Below are positions 40,362 through 49,986 of a DNA stretch of 64,000 nt, in pieces. The position numbers and the translations under genes were made by a program. Source of the stretch: Companilactobacillus hulinensis (lineage in GTDB: Bacteria > Bacillota > Bacilli > Lactobacillales > Lactobacillaceae); the NCBI RefSeq assembly GCF_003946555.1, contig NZ_RHOO01000004.1:110840-174839 (forward strand), given 5' to 3'. Positions within the stretch are counted from its first letter, which is position 1, and the number at the start of each line of letters is the position of its first letter. The notes beneath the pieces were generated by a model. The model was not told where the DNA came from, made no database searches, and worked only from the letters and a program-made list of their open reading frames with translations.

Positions 40362-41639
40362 TTATTCGATTAAATCGTCTTCACCAACTAATTTTACATC
40401 AGCGCCTAGACAATGCAACTTCCAAACTACTTGATCATATCCACGAAGAATATTCTCAGCATTATTGATAGTTGTCTGTCCATCTGCAAGTAATCCAGCA
40501 ATCATCAAGCAAGCTCCAGCACGAATTTCTTCAGCTGAAACAGTGGCACCTTTTAACTCGGCACCGCCACGAACGAAGATCAAATCGTTCTCGCTTGTAA
40601 TATTAGCACCCATCTTATTCAATTCAGCAATATGCTTAACACGCTTTGGATAAATCGTGTCAATTACCATTGCTTCGCCTTCGGCCTTCATAAGAAGTGG
40701 TGTAATTGGTTGTTGAAGATCAGTCGCAAAGCCTGGGTATGGCATAGTCTTGATGTTTACGGCCTTGAGTTTTGGAGAATTCTTGACGTAGATACTGTCT
40801 TCGCCAATCTCCAAATTAACTCCCATTTCATCTAACTTTGCTAGGAAAGCATCCAAGTGTTCACTGATGATATTTTTAACTAAGATACCACCGCCATTGG
40901 CAGCAGCCAAACTAAGATATGTACCAGCTTCAATTCGATCTGGAATAATAGTGTGTGCGTTATTTGAACGCAAACTATCTACTCCCTCGATACGAATTGT
41001 CTCCGTACCAACTCCACGAATAACGGCTCCCATATTGTTAAGGAAGGTTGCCAAGTCGATAATTTCTGGTTCCTTAGCAGCATTTTCAATGATGGTAGTA
41101 CCTTTTGCTTTAACAGCAGCCAAGATAACATTAATAGTGGCTCCAACAGAAACCATGTCTAAGAAGATTTTTGCTCCTTTTAGACCCTCTTTTGGAGTTG
41201 TAATAATGATCTGACCGTGTTTATTTTCAACATTCGCACCTAGTGCTTCGAATCCCTTGATATGTTGATCAATTGGACGAGGTCCAATGTCATCGCCACC
41301 TGGGAACCCAACGATTGCTTTGCCAAATCGGCCCAGCATAGCCCCCATAAAGTAATATGAAGCACGCAAACTGCTTACCTTACCACTAGGTAGTTCGGCA
41401 AATTGAATCTTTGTCGGATCGATCTTTAATACATCATCCTTCATCTCTGAAGAAACGTTCATATCTTTCAAAATAGAACGTAAATTTTTTACATCTCTAA
41501 TTTGTGGAACTGAATCTAACACTACAGGTGTATCAGACAAAATGGCAGCTGGAATTAGCGCCACAGTGCTATTCTTTGCACCGCCAATTGTTACTTCACC
41601 TGATAACTTTTTTCCACCATTGATTACAAGTTTTTGCAT
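40362..41639 (-). CDS. murA: UDP-N-acetylglucosamine 1-carboxyvinyltransferase with Asp in place of catalytic Cys
   Basis: 425 residues. Catalyses the first committed peptidoglycan step, transfer of enolpyruvate from PEP to UDP-GlcNAc. GGAKNS (Lys22 region) and [15 protein letters not shown] are conserved. The active-site loop reads [12 protein letters not shown] (D116), where most MurA enzymes have PGGC: the Cys that fosfomycin alkylates is Asp. Cys-to-Asp MurA in other bacteria (e.g. Mycobacterium, Chlamydia) is active and fosfomycin-resistant, so intrinsic resistance is predicted. 37 bp downstream of pyrG, with no promoter seen between. Lactobacilli often have two murA paralogues; the other would lie outside. 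Confidence 0.95.
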   Translation of the reverse strand: MQKLVINGGKKLSGEVTIGGAKNSTVALIPAAILSDTPVVLDSVPQIRDVKNLRSILKDMNVSSEMKDDVLKIDPTKIQFAELPSGKVSSLRASYYFMGAMLGRFGKAIVGFPGGDDIGPRPIDQHIKGFEALGANVENKHGQIIITTPKEGLKGAKIFLDMVSVGATINVILAAVKAKGTTIIENAAKEPEIIDLATFLNNMGAVIRGVGTETIRIEGVDSLRSNNAHTIIPDRIEAGTYLSLAAANGGGILVKNIISEHLDAFLAKLDEMGVNLEIGEDSIYVKNSPKLKAVNIKTMPYPGFATDLQQPITPLLMKAEGEAMVIDTIYPKRVKHIAELNKMGANITSENDLIFVRGGAELKGATVSAEEIRAGACLMIAGLLADGQTTINNAENILRGYDQVVWKLHCLGADVKLVGEDDLIE

Positions 41640-41676
41640 AAGCTTTTCCCTAACTATTTTTAACTACTTCAGGAAA

Positions 41677-43290
41677 TTACATATTCTCTTCATCTAACCC
41701 TGAAGCTGCACCGATAAATGCTTTGAATAGACCTTCTGGTTTTGTAGGTCTTGATAAGAATTCTGGGTGGTATTGAACAGCAATGTGGAACTTATTGCCA
41801 GGAACTTCAATGATTTCTACCAAATGATTATCTGGTGAAACACCTGAGAATACTAATCCTAGATCTTCAAATTGTTTACGATATTCGTTGTTGAATTCAT
41901 ATCTGTGTCTGTGTCTCTCTTGAATTACTGATTGATTATCATAGGCAGCAGCAGTCTTTGAACCTGGCTTCAACTTACATGGATATGCACCCAAACGTAG
42001 TGTACCACCACGGTCTTCAACATCCTTCTTATCTGCCATAATATCGATAACTTTGTTAGCTGCATCTGGAGCAACTTCACCAGTTGTAGCATCTTTGATA
42101 CCAGCAACGTTTCTAGCAAACTCGATACTTGCCATTTGCATACCTAAACAAATACCAAAGTATGGAACATCGTTTTCACGAGCATACTTGATAGTTGTGA
42201 TCATACCTTCAAGTCCACGGCTTCCAAATCCACCAGGAACAAGGATACCATCAGCATCGCCAAGCATCTCTTCAACATTGTCTTCAGTAATAAGATCAGC
42301 AGAGATCTTCTTTAATTCAATATCTGTATTATAAGCATAACCAGCAGCATGAAGTGCTTCTGTAACAGAAATATAAGCATCTTGTAACTTAGTATACTTA
42401 CCAACAAGTGTGATCTTTGTTGTATGTTTCAAGCTATGTACACGATCAACAAGCTTGTTCCAGTCTGTCATATCAGCTTCTGGTGTTTCTAGATGCAAGT
42501 AACGACATACGATATCATCGAAGTTTTGAGCTTGTAAGTTCAAAGGAATGTCATAAAGTGAACTAGCATCACGAGATTCGATAACAGCTTCTGAATCAAC
42601 ATCACAGAATGATGCAATCTTGTCTTTCATGTTTTGTGGCATAGGTTTTTCGGTACGAACAACCAAGATGTTTGGTTGAATACCAATTCCACGTAATTCT
42701 TTAACACTGTGTTGTGTTGGTTTTGTCTTCATTTCGCCAGCAGCCTTTAAGTAAGGTACTAGTGAAGTATGAATGTAAACAACATTTTCTGAACCGACTT
42801 CTGACTTCATTTGACGAAGTGCTTCTAGGTATGGAAGTGATTCGATATCACCAACTGTACCACCAACTTCTGTAATGATAACGTCAGAATCAGTTGTTGT
42901 AGCAGCACGCATTATTTTTTGCTTAATCATATCTGTAATATGTGGAATAACTTGTACTGTAGCTCCATTGTAATCTCCACGACGTTCGCGACGAATTACT
43001 TCAGAGTAAATCTTACCTGTGGTAACGTTTGAATACTTGTTCAAATCGTTATCAATAAATCTTTCATAGTGTCCTAAGTCAAGGTCAGTCTCTGTACCAT
43101 CGTTAGTAACGTAAACCTCACCGTGTTGATATGGACTCATAGTTCCTGGATCCACATTAATATAAGGATCAAATTTTTGCATTGTTACTTTAAGCCCACG
43201 GTTCTTTAATAATCTACCAAGGGATGCCGCAACAATACCCTTACCAAGAGATGAAACAACTCCACCTGTAATAAAAATATACTTAGTCAT
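41677..43290 (-). CDS. pyrG: CTP synthase
   Basis: 537 residues from ATG 43290 (GGAGGAAAGCT upstream). An N-terminal synthetase domain ([34 protein letters not shown]) and a C-terminal glutamine amidotransferase domain with the nucleophile in FGICLGMQ (about 380) and the H-E pair near YHPEFLSRP. Converts UTP and glutamine to CTP. Preceded by rpoE and a promoter-leader-terminator that looks like CTP-responsive attenuation (43341-43434). Confidence 0.97.
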   Translation of the reverse strand: MTKYIFITGGVVSSLGKGIVAASLGRLLKNRGLKVTMQKFDPYINVDPGTMSPYQHGEVYVTNDGTETDLDLGHYERFIDNDLNKYSNVTTGKIYSEVIRRERRGDYNGATVQVIPHITDMIKQKIMRAATTTDSDVIITEVGGTVGDIESLPYLEALRQMKSEVGSENVVYIHTSLVPYLKAAGEMKTKPTQHSVKELRGIGIQPNILVVRTEKPMPQNMKDKIASFCDVDSEAVIESRDASSLYDIPLNLQAQNFDDIVCRYLHLETPEADMTDWNKLVDRVHSLKHTTKITLVGKYTKLQDAYISVTEALHAAGYAYNTDIELKKISADLITEDNVEEMLGDADGILVPGGFGSRGLEGMITTIKYARENDVPYFGICLGMQMASIEFARNVAGIKDATTGEVAPDAANKVIDIMADKKDVEDRGGTLRLGAYPCKLKPGSKTAAAYDNQSVIQERHRHRYEFNNEYRKQFEDLGLVFSGVSPDNHLVEIIEVPGNKFHIAVQYHPEFLSRPTKPEGLFKAFIGAASGLDEENM

Positions 43291-43340
43291 AGCTTTCCTC
43301 CACATATTCTTTCTAGGGAATTCCTACTCAACCAAAAATA

Positions 43341-43398
43341 AAAAAGTCCCCTATTCTACTGAACAGGGAACTTGTAATTAGACAATCTAATAGAGCCC
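43341..43398 (-). promoter_or_regulatory. pyrG attenuator leader (reiterative-transcription type)
   Basis: Predicted transcript begins GGGCTC at 43398. A terminator follows: stem GTTCCCTGTTC with GAATAGGGGAC (43371-43346) and a T-run (43345-43341 and beyond). In Bacillus subtilis, low CTP causes repeated G addition at the GGGCUC start; the poly-G tail pairs with a C/U tract in the terminator's 5' arm and blocks termination. The CCCU in the arm here fits that role. The mechanism is established in B. subtilis and inferred here. Confidence 0.75.
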
Positions 43399-43405
43399 AA
43401 ACAAT

Positions 43406-43434
43406 ATAATACTGTTATCTATCCAAATCGTCAA
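43406..43434 (-). promoter_or_regulatory. pyrG promoter
   Basis: TTGACG (43434-43429), 17-bp spacer, TATTAT (43411-43406), then seven bases to GGGCTC. It lies just after the rpoE stop codon. Confidence 0.8.
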
Positions 43435-43451
43435 ACTTTAAATTCACAAAT

Positions 43452-44099
43452 TTAAATATCGTCGTCTTCATCATCGTCTGAGTCGTCATCATCTTCATCA
43501 CTAAGATCGATGTCACTGTCGTCTTCGTCATCAGCATCAAATTCAGATAATTGACCTTCAATACCGTCATCCAAGCCAGTATCTTGCTCATCATCACTAT
43601 CATCATCTACTGAAAGATCGGAGTTTGTGAACTTAGAAAGATCAGGACCATTACTTGTTGTTCCATCACTCTCATCGTCATCATCATCCATATCTGTTAC
43701 GTCTAAGTCAGCATCGTCGTCATAATCGACAACATCATCGTCTTCAGCATCATCACTCATGAAGGCATTAACCTTTTGGGCAGCCTTATGAGTATTTTCA
43801 GTACCGTTATCTTCTGGATGGTTGACCTCTTCATCAACAGAATCAAATGGATACCACTTACGTAATCCCCAAACGTTCTCACCTAATGAAAGAAAACTAC
43901 CGTCATTATTTAAATCTGTATAAAATTGAGGGAGTGAATCCTTAACATCTTCATCAGATCTACCTAAGTAGTCTTGAATCTTATTGACAATGTTAGAAAA
44001 GTTCATTGCCTCTTTATTACTTGTATCAAGAATTTCATAAGCAACCTCGATTAGAGATAGCTCATCTTTGTTTTGGTTCTTGAGTTTTTCAAATTCCAA
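43452..44099 (-). CDS. rpoE: RNA polymerase delta subunit
   Basis: 215 residues. The N-terminal HARE-HTH domain (about 1-95: LSLIEVAYEILDTSNKEAMNF ... LGENVWGLRKWYPFDSVDEE) is followed by a very acidic, disordered Asp/Glu tail of about 110 residues. Delta speeds polymerase recycling and lowers nonspecific binding in Gram-positives. The tail is long compared with the 173-residue Bacillus protein. Adjacent to pyrG as in most Firmicutes. Confidence 0.95.
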   Translation of the reverse strand: MEFEKLKNQNKDELSLIEVAYEILDTSNKEAMNFSNIVNKIQDYLGRSDEDVKDSLPQFYTDLNNDGSFLSLGENVWGLRKWYPFDSVDEEVNHPEDNGTENTHKAAQKVNAFMSDDAEDDDVVDYDDDADLDVTDMDDDDDESDGTTSNGPDLSKFTNSDLSVDDDSDDEQDTGLDDGIEGQLSEFDADDEDDSDIDLSDEDDDDSDDDEDDDI

Positions 44100-44145
44100 A
44101 CGGGTACACGTCCTTTCGCAGCGTCTTACTTATAATGATAGATTG

Positions 44146-44586
44146 TCAAGCCTTAAAAATCAATCGAAACTTGTAATTACCTACTACATTATTATCATAA
44201 ATCAAGTCATAATCAATGTTTATTTTTCCAGACAGAGGTTTATTTACAATTTCAACTTCAGAATCTTTCGTAAAAGTTCCTAATTGCATGACTCCATATT
44301 CTGTCTGTAAGTGTCCACTATTGTGTTTTTTATGAGTAAAATATAGTAGAGATGCAAGCTTGGTTGATTCGGCAACACGTTTTAGATGGATCTCACCATT
44401 GTCACCGATCTTGACAAGTATCGACGCTTTATCATTATTCTCTAGACTTTCATCGAATCTCAAATACATCGACTTGCCGATCTTGGTAAACTTACCAGGC
44501 TCAGCAATCTTCGTATGAGTCAGCTCTCCAGCTTGGAGAGTTTCCATATTTAGTTCCACATTTACATTCACACTGTTATTTTCCAA
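44146..44586 (-). CDS. DUF1934 (YwiB-like) beta-barrel protein
   Basis: 146 residues, no membrane or signal segment. Similar to the small calycin-like DUF1934 proteins (Bacillus YwiB) commonly found beside rpoE. Conserved features visible: KIGKSMYLRFDE and the alternating strand pattern with HLKRV, SLLYFTHKK, GVMQLGTFTK. Biochemical function unknown. Divergent from the lipL-like gene, sharing a 66-bp gap. Confidence 0.8.
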   Translation of the reverse strand: MENNSVNVNVELNMETLQAGELTHTKIAEPGKFTKIGKSMYLRFDESLENNDKASILVKIGDNGEIHLKRVAESTKLASLLYFTHKKHNSGHLQTEYGVMQLGTFTKDSEVEIVNKPLSGKINIDYDLIYDNNVVGNYKFRLIFKA

Positions 44587-44652
44587 TATGCAACGCCTCT
44601 TACATGATAAAATTAAAATAACAATTATATTTCAAAGAAGTGATTAACTTAA

Positions 44653-45471
44653 ATGAACAATACAATTCTATTATACAATCAAGAAATAACTAGAGACGAA
44701 GATATGCTCAATCCCTTCGCGGATACCGGAGCAATCTTAAAATTCGTCTCTGAAAATTCCATCCCTGTAGCACATTTTTGGACGACACCACCAACCGTTA
44801 TCCTCGGGCTACAAGATCAACGACTCAAAAATATCTCTGGCGGTATGAAACGTCTGGCCGAAAAAAGATATATCTACTATGTCAGAAATTCTGGTGGACT
44901 TGGGGTCGTCACTGACTCAGGAATCTTGAACTTCACATTGTTTTTACCAAATAAAAACAATATCACAATTGACCAAGCATATGAACAGATGCACCAAATT
45001 ATGCAAAAAACTTTTTCTGACAAAATTCAAACTGGTGAAGTAGTTCATTCATATTGTCCTGGAACATACGACTTGAGTATCGATGGCAAAAAAATTGCCG
45101 GAATATCTCAAAGACGTTCAGGTGATGCCGTAGCTATTATGGCCTATATCAGTGTAACAGGCAATCAGAAGAAACGCTCGCAATTAATGAAAGATTTTTA
45201 CGAAATCAGTAATTATCCTAAGCACGAAAATATCGAGTATCCAGATATCGATGTTCATTGCATGACTGACTTGGATCAAGCGTTGAATTCACCATTTACG
45301 ATCGACTATGCCAAAGACAAAATATTGAAGACCCTGACCACGGATGGATACGAAATTAATCAAAAAGATTTTAATATCGTCAAAGAATCATTACCATACA
45401 AAGATGCCTATCACCAAACAATGGAAGATTTGATCTACAAGAATAAAAAACTATTAATGGGAGATAAATAA
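44653..45471 (+). CDS. Lipoate-protein ligase/octanoyltransferase family protein (LipL-like)
   Basis: 272 residues with the biotin/lipoate ligase (BPL_LplA_LipB) fold. Motifs: HFWTTPPTVILGLQD, YVRNSGGLGVVTDSGILNFTL, and SYCPGTYDLSIDGKKIAGISQRR, with a Cys and Lys placed as in LipL/LipM. LipL moves octanoyl/lipoyl groups from GcvH to E2 subunits; whether this enzyme is a transferase or ligase is unclear. Its TAA overlaps the next ATG by one base, so the two genes are coupled. Confidence 0.82.
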   Translation: MNNTILLYNQEITRDEDMLNPFADTGAILKFVSENSIPVAHFWTTPPTVILGLQDQRLKNISGGMKRLAEKRYIYYVRNSGGLGVVTDSGILNFTLFLPNKNNITIDQAYEQMHQIMQKTFSDKIQTGEVVHSYCPGTYDLSIDGKKIAGISQRRSGDAVAIMAYISVTGNQKKRSQLMKDFYEISNYPKHENIEYPDIDVHCMTDLDQALNSPFTIDYAKDKILKTLTTDGYEINQKDFNIVKESLPYKDAYHQTMEDLIYKNKKLLMGDK

Positions 45472-46811
45472 TGACTTATCACTTAGAAATGTTACCAAGA
45501 GAAAAGGTTTTTCGTGACCCGATCCACAATTACATTCACGTACAACATCGTGTCATCCTAGACTTGATCAATACCAAAGAATTCCAACGCTTGCGTCGTG
45601 TTAAGCAACTCGGCACTGCATCATTTACTTTTCAAGGTGCTGAACATTCACGATTTACACACTGCATGGGTGTCTATGAAATAACTCGTCAAATCTGTGA
45701 TAACTTCCAACGAAACTATCCTACTAAAGAACCTGGTGACGGTCTGTGGGATGACAATGAACGAATCGTTGCACTCTGTGCCGCCCTTCTTCACGATGTT
45801 GGACATGGTCCTTATTCACATACTTTTGAACATATCTTCAATACTGATCACGAACAATGGACACGTGAAATAATCACATCTCCAGAAACAGAGATCAATC
45901 ATGTTCTCAAACAAGTATCAGATGACTTCCCCGAAAAAGTCGCTAGCGTTATTGCCCATACTTACGACAATCCACAAGTTGTTCAAATGATCTCTAGTCA
46001 AATTGATGCCGACAGAATGGATTATCTATTACGTGATGCCTACTTCACAGGAACAAAATACGGGATGTTTGATCTAACCAGAATTCTCAGAGTTATGCGC
46101 CCTTACAAGAACGGTATTGCCTTCGACTATGATGGGATGCACGCCGTTGAAGATTACGTACTCTGCCGTTTCCAAATGTATCAACAAGTATACTTCCACC
46201 CCGTATCACGTGGTATGGAAGTTGTCCTTACCAAGCTTCTCCAACGTGCCAAGGACCTATACGAACACAACCACATGAACGACTTTGAAATGCCCAGCTT
46301 GCTGATTCCATTCTTCGAAAACCATGTCAGTATTGACGACTACTTATCATTAGACGATGGGATTCTGAATACTTACTTCACTATGTGGCAAAGTTATCCA
46401 GACGAAATCCTCAAAGACTTGGCATATAGATTCTTGAGCCGCAAGCCTTTCAAGTCAGCTGAGTACAACCAGGAAACTGAAAAAATGCTTCCCGACTTAG
46501 CTAACATTGTTGAAAGTGCTGGATTTGCCAAAGAATACTACACCGCCAAAAATACCAGCTATGATTTACCATACGATATTTACAGTCCCAACAGCAATAA
46601 GAGTAGAACTCAAATTGAGATCATGCGCGATGATGGTTCATTGATCGAACTCTCAACTATTAGTGGCTTGGTCAATGCGCTAACCGGAAAAATCTCTGGT
46701 GATGAAAGATTCTACTTCCCCAAATCAATGCTGATCGAGCACCCAGATGACATCTTCAGTAACGCCTACGTTGAATTCCAAGAACACATTCACAACGATG
46801 AAATTATTTAG
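45471..46811 (+). CDS. HD-domain phosphohydrolase (YwfO-like)
   Basis: 446 residues. The metal-binding HD signature is clear: RFTHCMGVYE (first His), ALLHDVGHGPYSHTFEH (HD pair), and QIDADRMDYLLRDA (distal Asp). This is the dGTPase/SAMHD1-like subgroup, of which Bacillus YwfO and Enterococcus EF1143 (dNTP triphosphohydrolase) are members. Expected to hydrolyse dNTPs or related nucleotides; the exact substrate is not shown. Coupled to the lipL-like gene (TAATG overlap). Confidence 0.85.
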   Translation: MTYHLEMLPREKVFRDPIHNYIHVQHRVILDLINTKEFQRLRRVKQLGTASFTFQGAEHSRFTHCMGVYEITRQICDNFQRNYPTKEPGDGLWDDNERIVALCAALLHDVGHGPYSHTFEHIFNTDHEQWTREIITSPETEINHVLKQVSDDFPEKVASVIAHTYDNPQVVQMISSQIDADRMDYLLRDAYFTGTKYGMFDLTRILRVMRPYKNGIAFDYDGMHAVEDYVLCRFQMYQQVYFHPVSRGMEVVLTKLLQRAKDLYEHNHMNDFEMPSLLIPFFENHVSIDDYLSLDDGILNTYFTMWQSYPDEILKDLAYRFLSRKPFKSAEYNQETEKMLPDLANIVESAGFAKEYYTAKNTSYDLPYDIYSPNSNKSRTQIEIMRDDGSLIELSTISGLVNALTGKISGDERFYFPKSMLIEHPDDIFSNAYVEFQEHIHNDEII

Positions 46812-46834
46812 AAATTAATATCACTCAGTTCAAG

Positions 46835-46863
46835 TTGAAACGCTTTCAGTTTTTACCTATATT
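46835..46863 (+). promoter_or_regulatory. glpD/glpO promoter with cre-like palindrome
   Basis: TTGAAA (46835-46840), 17-bp spacer, TATATT (46858-46863). The palindrome TGAAACGCTTTCA (46836-46848) overlaps the -35; it resembles a CcpA cre box with the left half one base shorter than consensus. CcpA control of glycerol use would make sense, but the site is imperfect. Confidence 0.5.
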
Positions 46864-46918
46864 TAATAGAATGTATTTAAACGATTTAAAAACACTCTAT
46901 TATTAGGAGGCATTTTTG

Positions 46919-48619
46919 ATGAAAGAATTCTCAGAACAGACTCGACTAAATAACCTTCAGGCAATGCAAGACGAAGAGCTCGACTTATTGGTTATTGGTG
47001 GAGGTATTACCGGATCCGGAATCACCCTTGATGCACAAACACGTGGTATCAAGACAGGACTAGTTGAAATGCGTGACTTTGCATCTGGAACTTCCAGCCG
47101 TTCGACCAAACTTGTTCACGGCGGACTGCGCTACTTGAAGCAAGCAGCAATTAATGAAGTTCATGAAGTCGGTAGCGAACGTGCCATTGTTTATAACAAC
47201 GCCCCACAGATCACTACTCCCTTAAAGATGATGTTGCCATTTTATGATGGTGGAACTTTTGGACCATTCAGTACCGCTATCGGGCTTGATGTCTATGACC
47301 GACTAGCGCAAGTTAAATCATCTGAACGCAAATATATGCTTGATCCACAACGTACAACTGACCGTGAACCTTTCATCAAGAGTGAGAATCTCAAAGGCTC
47401 TGGTGTTTATGTTGAATATCGAACTGATGATGCCAGACTAACGCTTGAAGTTGTCAAAAAAGCTAGTGAGCTCGGTGCTTTGATTGCTAATTATACTAAG
47501 GTCACTGGACTATTGTATGACGAGAACAATCACATCAACGGCGTCAAATTTGAAGATATGATCGGTGGAACAACTGGTGAGATCCATGCCAAAAAAGTCA
47601 TCAATTCTTGTGGACCTTGGGTCGATGAAATCAGAGATATGGACGGATCTAACGAAGGAAAACATCTTCACCTAACTAAAGGCGTTCACTTAGTTATTGA
47701 TCATGAAAAGTTCCCAATTTCAAATTCAATTTACTTCGATACTCCATTCCACGATGGACGAATGATGTTTGCCATTCCACGTGAAGGTAAAACTTATATT
47801 GGAACAACCGACACAACTTGGAACGAAGATCCAAAAGAACCAGATATCACTGTTAAAGATGTGACATATATCTTAGCTGCTGCCAATCAAATGTTTGACT
47901 TACCAGAACAACTGACACCAGATGATGTTGAAGCTGGCTGGTCAGGAGTTCGTCCATTGATTCAAGAAGAAGGCAAATCACCTTCAGAAATTTCACGTAA
48001 AGATGAAATCTTCCACGCAGAATCTGGCCTGCTATCAATTGCTGGTGGTAAATTAACTGGTTATCGAAAGATGGCTGAAAAGATCGTCAACGAAGTAGCC
48101 TTTGAGTTAGCGTCAGAAACTGACTATGAATATCAATCACAACAGACTGAGAATCTAACATTATCCGGTGGTGATGTCGGTGGCGATGAAGGCTGGGAAC
48201 TCTATCGTGAAGAAATGACAGAACTCGGAATCGTCACTTATAAGCTAGAACGTGAAGATGCCGAAAAACTGGTTCAAAGATATGGTTCAAATGTCGTTGA
48301 TGTTTACGATCTAATCCCTGATGAAGATTTCAAAGACAATCTTCCACGCATCGATTGGGCCATGTTGCAATATGGATTAAAGGCCGAAATGGTCGAACAC
48401 CCTATCGATTACCTACTTCGCCGCAGCAGTCAAATGCTCTTCGACATCAACCACATGAAGGCAATCGAAGATGAAGTTATTAACTACATGAGTAGTTATT
48501 ACGATTGGAGCGAAGAAACAAAACAAACCATGACTGACGAAGTTAATGAGAAACTTAAATTAACTGACCTGAGTGACATCAAAAAGGCTTATCATGAACA
48601 TATAGCCACAGAAATTTAA
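46919..48619 (+). CDS. Glycerol-3-phosphate dehydrogenase/oxidase (FAD)
   Basis: 566 residues from ATG 46919 (AGGAGG upstream; an overlapping TTG at 46916 is also in frame). FAD-binding VIGGGITGSGITLDA (about 25), SGTSSRSTKLVHGGLRYLKQ, and the C-terminal GlpD/GlpO cap domain. It oxidises glycerol-3-phosphate to DHAP; in lactobacilli the oxygen-dependent form yields H2O2. At 566 residues it is nearer GlpD than the 608-residue streptococcal GlpO. No glpK or glpF is adjacent, so this is a detached glycerol gene with a possible cre site. Confidence 0.93.
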   Translation: MKEFSEQTRLNNLQAMQDEELDLLVIGGGITGSGITLDAQTRGIKTGLVEMRDFASGTSSRSTKLVHGGLRYLKQAAINEVHEVGSERAIVYNNAPQITTPLKMMLPFYDGGTFGPFSTAIGLDVYDRLAQVKSSERKYMLDPQRTTDREPFIKSENLKGSGVYVEYRTDDARLTLEVVKKASELGALIANYTKVTGLLYDENNHINGVKFEDMIGGTTGEIHAKKVINSCGPWVDEIRDMDGSNEGKHLHLTKGVHLVIDHEKFPISNSIYFDTPFHDGRMMFAIPREGKTYIGTTDTTWNEDPKEPDITVKDVTYILAAANQMFDLPEQLTPDDVEAGWSGVRPLIQEEGKSPSEISRKDEIFHAESGLLSIAGGKLTGYRKMAEKIVNEVAFELASETDYEYQSQQTENLTLSGGDVGGDEGWELYREEMTELGIVTYKLEREDAEKLVQRYGSNVVDVYDLIPDEDFKDNLPRIDWAMLQYGLKAEMVEHPIDYLLRRSSQMLFDINHMKAIEDEVINYMSSYYDWSEETKQTMTDEVNEKLKLTDLSDIKKAYHEHIATEI

Positions 48620-48624
48620 CTATT

Positions 48625-48660
48625 AAAAAAATCTGTCTATCTAAATGGCAGATTTTTTAT
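48625..48660 (+). terminator. Terminator after glpD/glpO
   Basis: AAAAAATCTG and CAGATTTTTT arms with an extended imperfect inner stem, just after the stop codon and directly before the ribosome binding site of the next gene. Confidence 0.8.
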
Positions 48661-48676
48661 TTTGGAAAGGAATATT

Positions 48677-49354
48677 TTGGAAACTACAATTATTGATGAT
48701 TTATTCAAAAACAAAAAATTTAATCCTGATAAAGCCTTAGAATTTGGCTTCAAGAAAGATGGTAATAATTATTCATATCAAACTAATATTGTCGACGACC
48801 AATTCCAATTATTAGTCAAAACCAACGCAAAGGACATTCCTACTACAAAACTAACCGATATCAGCAACGGTATCGAATATAGATTGCACTTAGACCCAAA
48901 AGCAACTGGAAAGTTTGTAAGTATGGTAAAAAATGAATTTCTTACCACACTCACAGATATTTCTAACTCGTGCTACGATTCTGATATTTTCAAAACCAAA
49001 CAATCCAAACTAGTCAGCGACTATGGAAAAAACAACTATGGCAGTAAACTGGAATTCTTATGGAAAAAGTTTCCTACAAATGCCATCATGCGCCGAGTTG
49101 ATAATAATAAATGGTACGCTTTGATGGTTGGTGTTAATGCAAAAAAAGTTGGACTGGGCTTAGATCAAGACATCGAAATACTAGTTGTCAGAATTGATCC
49201 AGATAAGATCGACCAAATCGTTGATGGCAAAAATTATTTCCACGCTTATCATATGAACAAACAACATTGGATCACTATTTATTTGGATGGAACTGTTCCT
49301 GACAAAGAAATATTAGAAAGAATCGACGAAAGTTATGAGCTTGCTACAAAATAG
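48677..49354 (+). CDS. MmcQ/YjbR-like protein with N-terminal extension
   Basis: 225 residues. The start is TTG 48677 behind GGAAAGGA. The C-terminal half (about 105-220: FLWKKFPTNAIMRRVDNNKWYALMVGV ... VVRIDPDKIDQI, HAYHMNKQHWITIYLDGTVP) matches the CyaY-like fold of MmcQ/YjbR proteins, which bear the WYAL/W..I pattern. The first 100 residues appear to be a degenerate extra module, as in some Lactobacillus homologues. DNA binding has been suggested for the family; function is unknown. Confidence 0.75.
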   Translation: METTIIDDLFKNKKFNPDKALEFGFKKDGNNYSYQTNIVDDQFQLLVKTNAKDIPTTKLTDISNGIEYRLHLDPKATGKFVSMVKNEFLTTLTDISNSCYDSDIFKTKQSKLVSDYGKNNYGSKLEFLWKKFPTNAIMRRVDNNKWYALMVGVNAKKVGLGLDQDIEILVVRIDPDKIDQIVDGKNYFHAYHMNKQHWITIYLDGTVPDKEILERIDESYELATK

Positions 49355-49443
49355 TAAAAGATTAAATTATAATTACACACTTACAAATTTGTGAAATTAT
49401 AGTAAAGTAGTCGTATATTGAAAACTGTAAAGGAGCCACTTTA

Positions 49444-49863
49444 ATGTTTAAAGAATTTCAAGAGTTTATCTCTCGTGGTAGTGTCGTCGACCTAGCCGTT
49501 GGTGTTATCGTTGGTGCTGCCTTTAACAACTTGGTATCAGCGTTAACCACTTATATCATTAACCCATTACTTGGTATTTTTATTGGACAAATTAACTTAT
49601 CCGAAATGAAGTTCGTAGTCTTAGGAGCAAGTTTTCAAATCGGTGATTTTGTCAATGCTCTTATCAACTTTTTGATCATCATGTTCGTTATTTTCACAAT
49701 TGTTAAATTGATGAATAAGATGCGCCGTGATGGTTCTAAGAGTAAGTTTGACGAAAGTGTCGAAGAACTTGATCCTCAATTAGAATACTTACAACAAATT
49801 CGTGATTTATTGAGATATCAACAATTACGTGATCAGAAAGCTGATAAGCGTCGTAGACGTTAA
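49444..49863 (+). CDS. mscL: Large-conductance mechanosensitive channel
   Basis: 139 residues. TM1 (RGSVVDLAVGVIVGAAFNNLVSAL, about 12-38), TM2 (FVNALINFLIIMFVIFTIVKLM, about 75-100) and a charged cytoplasmic helical bundle. Opens under membrane tension to release solutes during hypo-osmotic shock. Ribosome binding site AAAGGAG. Followed by family B sequence and a bidirectional terminator. Confidence 0.96.
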   Translation: MFKEFQEFISRGSVVDLAVGVIVGAAFNNLVSALTTYIINPLLGIFIGQINLSEMKFVVLGASFQIGDFVNALINFLIIMFVIFTIVKLMNKMRRDGSKSKFDESVEELDPQLEYLQQIRDLLRYQQLRDQKADKRRRR

Positions 49864-49888
49864 TTGTTTGTTTGGTGTTCTGTTGTCG

Positions 49889-49960
49889 CTTCCGGGTATG
49901 AAATATTTCATCTGCAGCTGATTTTACATAATATCGATAGAAAATATTTTTTTAATATCC
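49889..49960 (-). repeat. Internally deleted family B remnant
   Basis: TTCCGGG, GAAATATTTCATCTGC, then AGCTGATTTTACATAATATCG and CTTCGGC. The first stretch matches the closing arm of copy B1, but the whole central part is missing. It lies opposite copy B3 in the same divergent pairing seen for B1/B2. Confidence 0.55.
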
Positions 49961-49986
49961 TTCGGCTTAAAAAATAGTACATCTAA

